From NCBI GenBank assembly GCA_031269545.1, contig JAISYZ010000056.1, forward strand, positions 1 to 47,219: a stretch of DNA of 47,219 nt. Reading direction: 5' to 3'. Position numbers and translations under genes: made by a program. Below, one piece after another: positions 1 through 8,218 of the stretch; the stretch's first letter is position 1; each line of letters begins with the position of its first letter. This stretch comes from Prevotellaceae bacterium (GTDB lineage: Bacteria > Bacteroidota > Bacteroidia > Bacteroidales > UBA932). The notes under the pieces are model-generated. The model saw only the letters and a program-made list of their open reading frames with translations, searched no databases and was not told the origin of the DNA.

Positions 1-600
1 GGGGCGGTTGTTGCTAAACCAATAAGATAAAAAGATAATGAATACAAATAATATGATTAAAAAATAGTTGCGAACAAAGAAATTGCGGATTTCTTGCCAA
101 ATGTTTTGCAGTATTTTTCGCACACTCTTTGCAGAGGCATAATAACGTTCATATTCAAAGCTATAAACGTCTTGTATAAATTCGTATGCGGTTTCTTTAT
201 CGTTATTGGCTAAATGGTGTCTCACGGTCTTTGCCGCTCTGTCGTCAAGAAAGATAAAACTGCCTACAATAGTATTCAAGATACCAAATGCACTGATACA
301 CAACGGCACACCCCAAGTACCAGAAAGACGAACTTTATCACGTTTTTTCCGCGATTCAGGGTGCAGTTCGGCGATAATAACAGCGTCATAAGACAATATA
401 TCAGGGGTTATTTCGATATTTTCAATGCGAACAAAATAGGCTTTAAGTCCAACACCCCATTCGGCATATACGATTTCTTTACCGTTCAGTTCCTCAAACA
501 CAGGCGCAAGTGTCGTGTAATTCCATACTTTATCGTCAATGCTTTTAGGCAATTTAATTTCTCCGTTTATGATTTTATCAACTAATTCGCTGTATTTCAT
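1..600 (-). CDS. Partial membrane-associated hypothetical protein (C-terminus runs off the left edge)
   Basis: Reverse complement of 600..1 is an uninterrupted 200-codon frame starting ATG (MKYSELVDKIINGEIKLPKSIDDKVWNYTTLAPVFEELNGKEIVYAEWGVG...NYFLIILFVFIIFLSYWFSNNRP), ending in a hydrophobic segment. Missing from the ORF track because it has no stop inside the window; the + ORFs at 206 and 214 are antisense to it. Confidence 0.75.
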   Translation of the reverse strand, partial: MKYSELVDKIINGEIKLPKSIDDKVWNYTTLAPVFEELNGKEIVYAEWGVGLKAYFVRIENIEITPDILSYDAVIIAELHPESRKKRDKVRLSGTWGVPLCISAFGILNTIVGSFIFLDDRAAKTVRHHLANNDKETAYEFIQDVYSFEYERYYASAKSVRKILQNIWQEIRNFFVRNYFLIILFVFIIFLSYWFSNNRP

Positions 601-845
601 ATTCTATCTGTTTAATTTTTGATTCATTTTGACGGTTTTCTTTGTTATCGCTGTTTGCCTCGAAATTATCCATTTTTTTTCGTGTTTTTGCAACCGCAAT
701 AAATGCAAATTTTTTAATCATAACCGTTTTTGACAACAAATTCATATAAATCAATTAGTTATATGCTTTTTAGCATCACTTTTGTCTATTATACCTGATT
801 TTTGCAGAAACAAATGTTTTGTTTGACCAATTTGAAAATGATGGC

Positions 846-997
846 TGTCCCGTCAGGGACAGAATATTGGTAGAAAGAAACGCAGACACATGCATGTCGC
901 GCGAGTTGCCGACGGTTTTTCATGTCATCGGCAGAGCTTCGCGCGAAAATCTCGGCGGCAATTATTTTTCTACCGACATTTTGTCCCTAACGGGACA
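846..997. repeat. Long inverted-repeat (MITE/REP-like) element with nested hairpin
   Basis: Left arm TGTCCCGTCAGGGACAGAATATTGGTAGAAA (846-876) and reverse complement of right arm (967-997) TGTCCCGTTAGGGACAAAATGTCGGTAGAAA differ at about 4 of 31 positions. Each arm also contains its own TGTCCC-N4-GGGACA mini-hairpin. The interior has TCGCGCGA twice and a GCCGACG/CATCGGC stem. Confidence 0.75.
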
Positions 998-1172
998 TTT
1001 TTATTTACACTTATTTTGTTTGGTTTAATGATTTTGCAAAAATATTTTCAAAATATTTGCAGGATTTTGAACCGGATATTGTTAAAACCCTGCAATTTTT
1101 TATCTAATTTTAACTAATAATTGATTGTTAATAAATATTTTATGTTCTTTTTAAGGAGCAACTAATTAAATT

Positions 1173-2498
1173 ATGAATATAAAAAGCAACAAAGATTACC
1201 GAAAAAACCTTGATTTTGAATATAATTTGCTAAATTTGCCTTATCAAATAATGAAAAACGACACGGTGAAAGCAACTTACAAATATCTGGCGGATGGCGC
1301 AAAACTTTCGGCAACGGCTGATACGCTTGTTGTAAACTGGACTTCGCTGCATGGCGAAAGCGTTTATATGACGGTTCGTAACGGTTTTGAATATTTAGGT
1401 TCTCTGGTTTATACCCGCGGAAACAATACGCTGACACTCGAAAGCACAAACTTTGGCGGCGGGAGAATAAACAAAACAAACAATGCATACGATATAAATT
1501 ACTTTATTACAGACCATTTGGGAAGTACAAGAGTGATTGTAGATAATGCAGGAAATATAAAAGCACAGTACAATTACTATCCATTCGGCAAGCAATGGGA
1601 AGATGTTAATTTAATGGCAAATACCAACAGATATACATTTTCAGGCAAAGAAAAACAGACAGTAAGAGATTTGGGATTTTTGGATTTTGGCTCGCGAATG
1701 TTAAGTAATAATGAAGTTCCCGGATGGACAACACAGGATCCATTATCTGAAAAATACTATTCTGTAAGTCCGTATGCGTATTGCATGAATAATCCTTTGA
1801 AGTATGTATACCCGAATGGGATGGAATTATTTCTTTTTAAAAATGGAGTATATGTTGGGTCTCATGATGACGGTAAAAAAGAAAAAACAGGTTATAATCA
1901 AATATCAACAGTTAATGAAGATGGGACAGAAGAATTTATAGGTGCAGATAATTTTTCTTTTAATGATCCAGATGTGGATGTACAAGCTATAAAAAATGGG
2001 ACAATAACCAATCTTGAATTTATGTCAGATTCAAAAGTAGAAGAGATGATGGATGCAAGTGGAGTTAAAACAACAACCGCTCGTAATTCGCCTTGGAATT
2101 ATGCATATAATGAAAGTGGAAGCAGAGGAAAAATGGATTATGGGCTTGCAGGATATGACACTAAACAATTAAAAAAAAATACTTTCTATGTGAGAGAAAA
2201 TATTGCATATAATATAGGTGACATTGGAAATTATTTATGGGGAAGAGGTATGGCTGAACTTGGTATTAATTTAATTGATGCTCAAATAGGGGCACATGTA
2301 AATAATTTATTATTTGGAAGGAGGCAGCATACAAAATTATATGATTTTGGTAATGGAACGTATGGTTCATCTGGTTTTTTTGATTCGCCTGCAGACCAAA
2401 GGGCTATATATAGAGGATATACGAATTCTCCAGCTGGAAAGAAAAATTTAAACAGACTTTCAAAGATGTTACGAGCAAGGATAAGTACATGGAGATAA
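1173..2498 (+). CDS. Truncated RHS-repeat core protein with C-terminal toxin-like domain
   Basis: RHS core signature: YFITDHLGSTRVIVDNAGNIKAQYNYYPFGKQWE...YTFSGKEKQTVRDLGFLDFGSRM...VPGWTTQDPLSEKYYSVSPYAYCMNNPLKYVYPNGM, followed by a divergent ~225-aa tip. The tip has an Ntox44-reminiscent GKMDY...AYNIGDIGNYLWGRGM...DSPADQRAIYRGY pattern (tentative). Lacks the large upstream repeat region. Confidence 0.85.
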   Translation: MNIKSNKDYRKNLDFEYNLLNLPYQIMKNDTVKATYKYLADGAKLSATADTLVVNWTSLHGESVYMTVRNGFEYLGSLVYTRGNNTLTLESTNFGGGRINKTNNAYDINYFITDHLGSTRVIVDNAGNIKAQYNYYPFGKQWEDVNLMANTNRYTFSGKEKQTVRDLGFLDFGSRMLSNNEVPGWTTQDPLSEKYYSVSPYAYCMNNPLKYVYPNGMELFLFKNGVYVGSHDDGKKEKTGYNQISTVNEDGTEEFIGADNFSFNDPDVDVQAIKNGTITNLEFMSDSKVEEMMDASGVKTTTARNSPWNYAYNESGSRGKMDYGLAGYDTKQLKKNTFYVRENIAYNIGDIGNYLWGRGMAELGINLIDAQIGAHVNNLLFGRRQHTKLYDFGNGTYGSSGFFDSPADQRAIYRGYTNSPAGKKNLNRLSKMLRARISTWR

Positions 2499-2534
2499 TC
2501 AGGCGGATATGTTCATAAATAAAATAAAATTATT

Positions 2535-3047
2535 ATGAAGAAAATATATATTGTTACTTTATTTAGTATTATTATTTTTACAGGTTGTAATAAAATAGAT
2601 AAAATAATTAAAAATCAGAAAATAATAATTTCTTTATGTAAAAATAAAGAACTTTGTCTTCGCGGAAATACAATAGTTTATTTAGTTACAAGCAATAATG
2701 GTTTAAGAAATGAATATTGTTTTAGCGAAAATAATAGTGTTAATCCTCCAATCATAACTTTATCTTGGGATAGCATACAATTTATTCCTGATAATGTAAT
2801 TGGCGTAATTCCAGATTCAACAGAAAAATATAAAACAGATATATGCAATTATGTTGAAAAACTTAGTAAAACAATGGATTCTTTATACATTAGAGAATTT
2901 AGTAGTATAAAATATAAAAATAATTCGAATATAGAACTTACATTGTATCTGAAAAATGGAGATATATTGGAATACAGACCTGAATCATCAGAAGATATAA
3001 AAGGTTATAAGAATATTGAGAATGGTTGGTATTTATATAACCCATAA
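2535..3047 (+). CDS. Small lipoprotein, candidate immunity protein for the preceding Rhs tip
   Basis: Signal peptide with lipobox (MKKIYIVTLFSIIIFTGC); lies 37 bp after the Rhs-tip ORF on the same strand. Confidence 0.6.
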   Translation: MKKIYIVTLFSIIIFTGCNKIDKIIKNQKIIISLCKNKELCLRGNTIVYLVTSNNGLRNEYCFSENNSVNPPIITLSWDSIQFIPDNVIGVIPDSTEKYKTDICNYVEKLSKTMDSLYIREFSSIKYKNNSNIELTLYLKNGDILEYRPESSEDIKGYKNIENGWYLYNP

Positions 3048-3090
3048 CTTGTTCTTAATAATGAAATAAACAATTTTATCCTAATATAAA

Positions 3091-3933
3091 ATGAAGAATA
3101 AAGACTATTACCTATTCGGCAAAGAACACGAAAATCCTGATTTGATTACTTCTACAAACCGCTGGGGTTATAATGGCAAAGAAAAGCAAACAGTAAAAGA
3201 TTTGGGTTGGCTTGATTTTATGGCACGAATGTATGCAAACAGTGAAATACCAAGGTTTACAACGCAGGATCCGATGGCGGAGCAATATTATTCAATTAGT
3301 CCGTATGCGTATTGTGCAGGAAATCCTATACGATACATTGATCCTACAGGAATGTATTATTATGATTGGAACAATAAAATATATAGAACTGATGCAGGAA
3401 AAGAAGTATCTTGGGACGAAATTGTTCAAAATAATTTTGTAGAACCTCAGAAAATAAAAGATATTTCTTCATTTGAATCAATGGTTGACTTTATGAAACA
3501 ATCATCTTTGTGGACAATAATAGAAAAAGGACTAATTTATGATATTGATACAAAACAACTCGAAGAAGGCACAACATGGATAGAAGGAATGCCGACGAAA
3601 CTTGTTAAAGGTGGAACATTACTTGTTGTTTCGACTAAAACAGGGAAATATGTTGATATTATGGACAGTTCGTTAAAAAGAGAATTTGACAAAACTTATG
3701 AACAGCAATTAACTAGCGAATTTCAAAAAAATAGATTTTATTGGAGTCCAGTTTCTGACGACAGACCTTTTCAATTATTATCTTCAGCGCTTGCTTCTAA
3801 CGTTAATCCGATTTCAATTCCTTTATTTGGAGTAGCCAAAGATGTTAATAGCGCATATAATTTTTACACAGATAAATTAATTGAAAAAAGAATAATGTAT
3901 TATCAAAAATATAACATAATAAAACATGAATAA
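3091..3933 (+). CDS. Second truncated Rhs-core tip with a different C-terminal domain
   Basis: Starts at the Rhs core boundary: DYYLFGKEHENPDLITSTNRWGYNGKEKQTVKDLGWLDFMARMYANSEIPRFTTQDPMAEQYYSISPYAYCAGNPIRYIDPTGM, then an unrelated ~195-aa tip. Confidence 0.8.
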   Translation: MKNKDYYLFGKEHENPDLITSTNRWGYNGKEKQTVKDLGWLDFMARMYANSEIPRFTTQDPMAEQYYSISPYAYCAGNPIRYIDPTGMYYYDWNNKIYRTDAGKEVSWDEIVQNNFVEPQKIKDISSFESMVDFMKQSSLWTIIEKGLIYDIDTKQLEEGTTWIEGMPTKLVKGGTLLVVSTKTGKYVDIMDSSLKREFDKTYEQQLTSEFQKNRFYWSPVSDDRPFQLLSSALASNVNPISIPLFGVAKDVNSAYNFYTDKLIEKRIMYYQKYNIIKHE

Positions 3934-4531
3934 TATAGTAAAAATAAAATATAAGATCGAAAATGACGAGGTAACATATTGGGTTATATTTTTTGTTATT
4001 GTTTCAATATATGCCTTCTTATCGTACTTCGTTGATAAATCGTATCCTGTTATATGTCTCATAATTATGGAGTTTCTTGTGCCGGTTGTTTTTTTGATTT
4101 ATTTTTTCATGAATATATTTCGATGTAAAAATTTTTGTCGCCTTTGTAATGAAATGAAAAAGAATGGAATGGAAATAAATACAAATGATTGCTTTATCAA
4201 AATAAAAAGAAAAGATTACCGTACCAGACCTGTAACACAATCAATGGAAGTCAATATACAAACTCATTTTCGTAGAATAAAGGCATGTTCTGTACAAACA
4301 AATGATTTTTTTATACTTTTTTTTCAACTGTATGATTTTGGGATATTTCGCCGCTACATACGACCTGTTGCATTTAAGAAAAATAAATTAATGCTTCCAA
4401 GTTTTATGAAAAATATCTATCTAATAGAAACTTACGAAAAGAAAAAAATAGAAAATGAGATTTGTATTAAAATAAATAAGGGATTAAACGATATAGAATA
4501 TTTAGTGTTACCAGTTGATTCTGGTATATAA
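3926..4531 (+). CDS. Membrane protein, candidate immunity protein for the second Rhs tip
   Basis: Overlaps the end of the Rhs-tip ORF by 8 bp; two N-terminal hydrophobic segments (YWVIFFVIVSIYAFLSYFV; VICLIIMEFLVPVVFLIYFFMNIF). Confidence 0.55.
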   Translation: MNNIVKIKYKIENDEVTYWVIFFVIVSIYAFLSYFVDKSYPVICLIIMEFLVPVVFLIYFFMNIFRCKNFCRLCNEMKKNGMEINTNDCFIKIKRKDYRTRPVTQSMEVNIQTHFRRIKACSVQTNDFFILFFQLYDFGIFRRYIRPVAFKKNKLMLPSFMKNIYLIETYEKKKIENEICIKINKGLNDIEYLVLPVDSGI

Positions 4532-4576
4532 ATTTACAAAAATTGGATAACTAAATTAAAAATTGAAAAAACATTA

Positions 4577-4684
4577 ACAAATAAGTATGGTTATGCAGGA
4601 ATAATAAGAGAACAAAAAGACTCTTACCCTTTCGGCAAGCAGTGGATGGAAGATATGTTAAACCTGCAAGCGTGGCAGAATTAA
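4577..4684 (+). pseudogene. Third Rhs-core remnant
   Basis: In-frame translation TNKYGYAGIIREQKDSYPFGKQWMEDMLNLQAWQN* repeats the (Y)YPFGKQW junction of the other two copies and then stops. A GYTTQ-encoding scrap (cf. EIPxxTTQDP) follows near 4750. Confidence 0.6.
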
Positions 4685-4767
4685 AAATGATACAAAATAC
4701 TTTACCGAGATCCGCTTCGGTCGATTCAGGCTAACGCCTTCGCAAGGATATACAACTCAACATCTTA

Positions 4768-4980
4768 TCAAAATAATGTCGGGTGATCTTCTTCCATTTT
4801 TTGAAGTATGGTTGATATTATTGTTTCGCGAAAAAATTTTGTTTTCTTTGTAATTTTATATCTACAGCAAAAATTCATAATAACGCTCATCTCCATGTCG
4901 TTGAACATTAGCGTTTGGCGATGTGTTCGTGTCGGCTTTTTCAACGCCGCAGGTTCGATTTTCTTTTTTTTGTTTGCCAT
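4768..4980 (-). CDS. Small basic hypothetical protein, possibly ribbon-helix-helix-like
   Basis: 70 aa, MANKKKKIEPAALKKPTRTHRQTLMFNDMEMSVIMNFCCRYKITKKTKFFRETIISTILQKMEEDHPTLF; beta strand followed by helix-rich basic region; directly downstream of the SulP gene on the same strand. Confidence 0.5.
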   Translation of the reverse strand: MANKKKKIEPAALKKPTRTHRQTLMFNDMEMSVIMNFCCRYKITKKTKFFRETIISTILQKMEEDHPTLF

Positions 4981-4983
4981 ATT

Positions 4984-6663
4984 TTATTTTATATAACTGT
5001 TTCCTTTTTCTACTGCTTTGCTTATGTGGTCGCAAATGTTTTCTTCGCCTATCTTTTCGGCTAATCCTGATATTACAAGCATTTGCCGCACACGCTCGTT
5101 TACTCCCGAAAGTACAATTACAATGCCTTCTGCTTTTGACAGGCGATACAGTATTTCGAGATTTCGCAAGCCGGTAGAATCCATAAACGGAACTTTTCTC
5201 ATTCTTATTATTCTTACTTTTGGTTTTTCGCCCAAGACTTTCATGTAAGCATCGAATTTATTTGCAATCCCAAAGAAAAACGGACCGTCGATTTCGTAAA
5301 CTTCAACGCCTTTTTTGAGAGCAAGTTTTTCTTCTTTCTGGTATATTTCCTTTTCTTGCGACAAGTCAATTACATCCGTTATGACCGAAACATTGCTTAC
5401 TTCAATCATACGCCGCATGAACAGTAACATTGCAAGCAGCAATCCTATTTCAATGGCAATTGTCAAATCGAAAATTGTTGTTATCAAAAATGTTGTTATC
5501 AATACCGTAGCATCCGATTTTGAATTTCTCATCAGTGAGCGGAAAGTTCTCCATTCGCTCATGTTGTACGATACAATCACCAAAACGCCTGCAAGACAAG
5601 CCATAGGAATGTATTTGGCAAGCGGAACAAGAAAAAGCATTATAAGCAAAAGGACGATGGCATGAATAATTCCTGCAACAGGACTGCGTCCGCCGTTGTT
5701 GATGTTTGTCATTGTACGTGCAATTGCTCCCGTTACAGGTATTCCGCCGAAAAAAGGAACAACAATATTTGCTGCGCCTTGAGCAATAAGTTCGGTATTT
5801 GAATTGTGATTGTCGCCAACTACGCCGTCTGCAACTGTTGCCGAAAGCAGCGATTCTATTCCACCGAGCATTGCAATTGTAAATGCCGAAGGCAGCAGTT
5901 GATTTATTTTTTCCATTGCAGGCAATTCAAATCCTGTAAATTTTATGCTTGCATTCAAATCGGGAAATTTGTCGCCTATGGTTGTTATTTCGCCTATATT
6001 TGTATAGTTTTTCAGCAGATAGGCGACAACGGTTACAACTAAAATGGCAACAAGCGAACCCGGTATTTTTTTTAAAAATTTTGGAGTAATTATTATAAGA
6101 AGAATACTTATAAAACTTAATCCTACAACAATGAAATTAATATTTCCAATGTTTTTGAAATACATTTCCCATTTTGAAATAAAATCGCCGGGCATATCGT
6201 TTATCGACAAGCCAAGCAGATCGTTTATCTGTGTCGAAAAAATGGTGAGTGCAATACCGCTTGTAAATCCGACAATAATAGGATAAGGAATGAATTTTAT
6301 TATGGTTCCCAATTTCAGGAAACCCATCAGTATCAGCATTATTCCTGCGATAACCGTTGCTATTGCCAAACCCGAAACACCAAGTTCAGGATTAGCAACA
6401 ATGCCAAAAACAACAATTATGAAAGCGCCTGTCGGACCTCCAATCTGCACCGAAGAACCGCCAAGAAAAGATACAATAAATCCTCCTATAATTGCAGTAA
6501 TCAAACCCTGTTCGGGACTTACTCCCGACGCTATTCCAAAGGCTATGGCAAGCGGCAATGCTACAATTCCAACTATTAATCCTGCCATTAAGTCGGCAAC
6601 GAATTTATCTTTTGTGTAATTTTTAAATGTTACAAACAGTTTCGGCTTAAATCTAAAAAACAT
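4984..6663 (-). CDS. SulP family inorganic anion transporter with C-terminal STAS domain
   Basis: DLMAGLIVGIVALPLAIAFGIASGVSPEQGLITAIIGGF...GGIPVTGAIARTMTNINNGGRSPVAGI plus STAS (MRKVPFMDSTGLRNLEILYRLSKAEG). Confidence 0.93.
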   Translation of the reverse strand: MFFRFKPKLFVTFKNYTKDKFVADLMAGLIVGIVALPLAIAFGIASGVSPEQGLITAIIGGFIVSFLGGSSVQIGGPTGAFIIVVFGIVANPELGVSGLAIATVIAGIMLILMGFLKLGTIIKFIPYPIIVGFTSGIALTIFSTQINDLLGLSINDMPGDFISKWEMYFKNIGNINFIVVGLSFISILLIIITPKFLKKIPGSLVAILVVTVVAYLLKNYTNIGEITTIGDKFPDLNASIKFTGFELPAMEKINQLLPSAFTIAMLGGIESLLSATVADGVVGDNHNSNTELIAQGAANIVVPFFGGIPVTGAIARTMTNINNGGRSPVAGIIHAIVLLLIMLFLVPLAKYIPMACLAGVLVIVSYNMSEWRTFRSLMRNSKSDATVLITTFLITTIFDLTIAIEIGLLLAMLLFMRRMIEVSNVSVITDVIDLSQEKEIYQKEEKLALKKGVEVYEIDGPFFFGIANKFDAYMKVLGEKPKVRIIRMRKVPFMDSTGLRNLEILYRLSKAEGIVIVLSGVNERVRQMLVISGLAEKIGEENICDHISKAVEKGNSYIK

Positions 6664-6840
6664 TTCGTTTATTTTCGCTTATTAATTCGGATGCAAATTT
6701 ACATGAAATTTTTAAATTATACGATAATTGACTATTTAGAGATTTACGATTTAATGATTGAAAGCGCGTCTTTGCAGTGTATAAGTTGATTATACTTTTT
6801 TTGTTGTGAAAAACTGTGTACGGAATATCCGTTATCCAAT

Positions 6841-8160
6841 CTATTTTTCAAGATATTTCAGCGCTTTTCCGCTGATTTGCAAAAGCGATATTTCGCAAAG
6901 TTTTGTATCGTATTGCGCCGACAGTATGCGCTCTTCGGCATCAAGAAGATTTTTTTGAGCCTCGCGCATCTCAATTCCCGACAGGTCGCCAAGCATATAT
7001 CGCTCCATCGCTATTTCGTGATTTTGTTTTGCAGCAACGAGATTTTCGCGTTCGAGTTTCAGCATTTTTATATTATTCATATAAGCCTGCCACAAGTTGG
7101 TAATGTCGGCGCGCAACGACTGTTCAAGTTGCTGACGCTGCAAACGCGCATTTTCTATTTCGATGCGCGCATTTTTTTGTTGACTTCGCCGCGTTCCATC
7201 AAAAATGTTTATACCTAAGGTAAGTCCAAAATCCAAACCTGCAACCTGACGCTGTCGATAAGTATTTATTTCGTATTTATTGAGCGTATATCCGTAGCCC
7301 GAACTTAACCGTAAATACGGATATTTTCTCGAATTTATTGATTTCAGATTTAATTGAGCCAGTGTTACGTTTTTATCCGATTTTAATAATTCTGCATTGG
7401 TTTGTAATGTCGATTCCCATAAATCATTAAACATCAATAATTCATCCACATCGATTACAGAATCTGCAATTTCTATATTCCTGTCAACATCGTCATTAGC
7501 CATTAATTCGTTGAGACGAATGCGCGAAGTATTAAGCAATTCGTGCTGTTTCACATATTTAGAACTGTCGGCGTTAAAATCAACACGCGCCTGCTGCAAA
7601 TCAAGCCGCGACATGTTGCCAATCATATAACGCGCTTCGACTATGCGCAACCGTTCCCTCGAAAGCGAAACAGCATAATGAAAATTATTTAAACGAATTT
7701 TTTGTTGAATATAATTATAATATTCGGCTGTAAGATCTGCAATAAAATCTTCGACAGCAATACGCGTATTCACTTCGCCTGTTGCTTCAAGTTCTTTGAG
7801 ACGTTTGTAGTTTGTTGTAATATTAAACCCATCGAATATGGTCCAGTTCAATGACAAGCCTACATTAAAAGTATTATCCAGCACACCCGAACTTTTCTCG
7901 ATTTCGTTTGTCGCTCTGATTTCAGATTTTGTATCATTAAGCGTTCCCGAATATCTGCCTGATAAATCTACTGTCGGGTAATAGCCTGCATTGGCTTTTG
8001 TCGCATTATTTTTACTTTTTTGTTCTTCGTTTTTTGAAATGCGCACCGAATAATTATTTTCGAGTCCCGATTCCAAACACGATTTTAGTGTATATGTTTG
8101 TTGCGCAGGTAAAGTCAGTGATAAAAAAATGCTTGCTGCCGATAATAATATTCTTTTCAT
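6841..8160 (-). CDS. TolC family outer membrane efflux protein
   Basis: Signal peptide, periodic coiled-coil TolC-type composition (LKSCLESGLENNYSVRISKNEEQKSKNN...; AEYYNYIQQKIRLNNFHYAVSLSRERLRIVEARY); last gene of the RND cluster. Confidence 0.9.
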   Translation of the reverse strand: MKRILLSAASIFLSLTLPAQQTYTLKSCLESGLENNYSVRISKNEEQKSKNNATKANAGYYPTVDLSGRYSGTLNDTKSEIRATNEIEKSSGVLDNTFNVGLSLNWTIFDGFNITTNYKRLKELEATGEVNTRIAVEDFIADLTAEYYNYIQQKIRLNNFHYAVSLSRERLRIVEARYMIGNMSRLDLQQARVDFNADSSKYVKQHELLNTSRIRLNELMANDDVDRNIEIADSVIDVDELLMFNDLWESTLQTNAELLKSDKNVTLAQLNLKSINSRKYPYLRLSSGYGYTLNKYEINTYRQRQVAGLDFGLTLGINIFDGTRRSQQKNARIEIENARLQRQQLEQSLRADITNLWQAYMNNIKMLKLERENLVAAKQNHEIAMERYMLGDLSGIEMREAQKNLLDAEERILSAQYDTKLCEISLLQISGKALKYLEK

Positions 8161-8218
8161 TTTATATTTTTTCTTTTTAGTTCATTTTTAAATAAAATAA
8201 TAATTTCGGTTTCTGATT

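Noticed and set aside
206-585. Plus-strand ORFs of 61 and 123 aa
   Set aside because: Antisense to the continuous minus-strand 200-codon frame (600..1), whose translation looks far more protein-like.
846-997. Second invertible promoter
   Set aside because: It has inverted repeats, but the interior is GC-rich hairpin sequence with no TAnnTTTG/TTTG promoter pair, so a REP/MITE-type element fits better.
819-1117. Plus-strand ORFs 819..1028 and 890..1117
   Set aside because: They lie across the foldback element 846-997; translation is an artefact of the repeat.
5018-6619. Plus-strand ORFs opposite SulP (5018, 5315, 5806, 6044, 6290)
   Set aside because: Shadow ORFs antisense to a clear SulP/STAS gene, low-complexity compositions.
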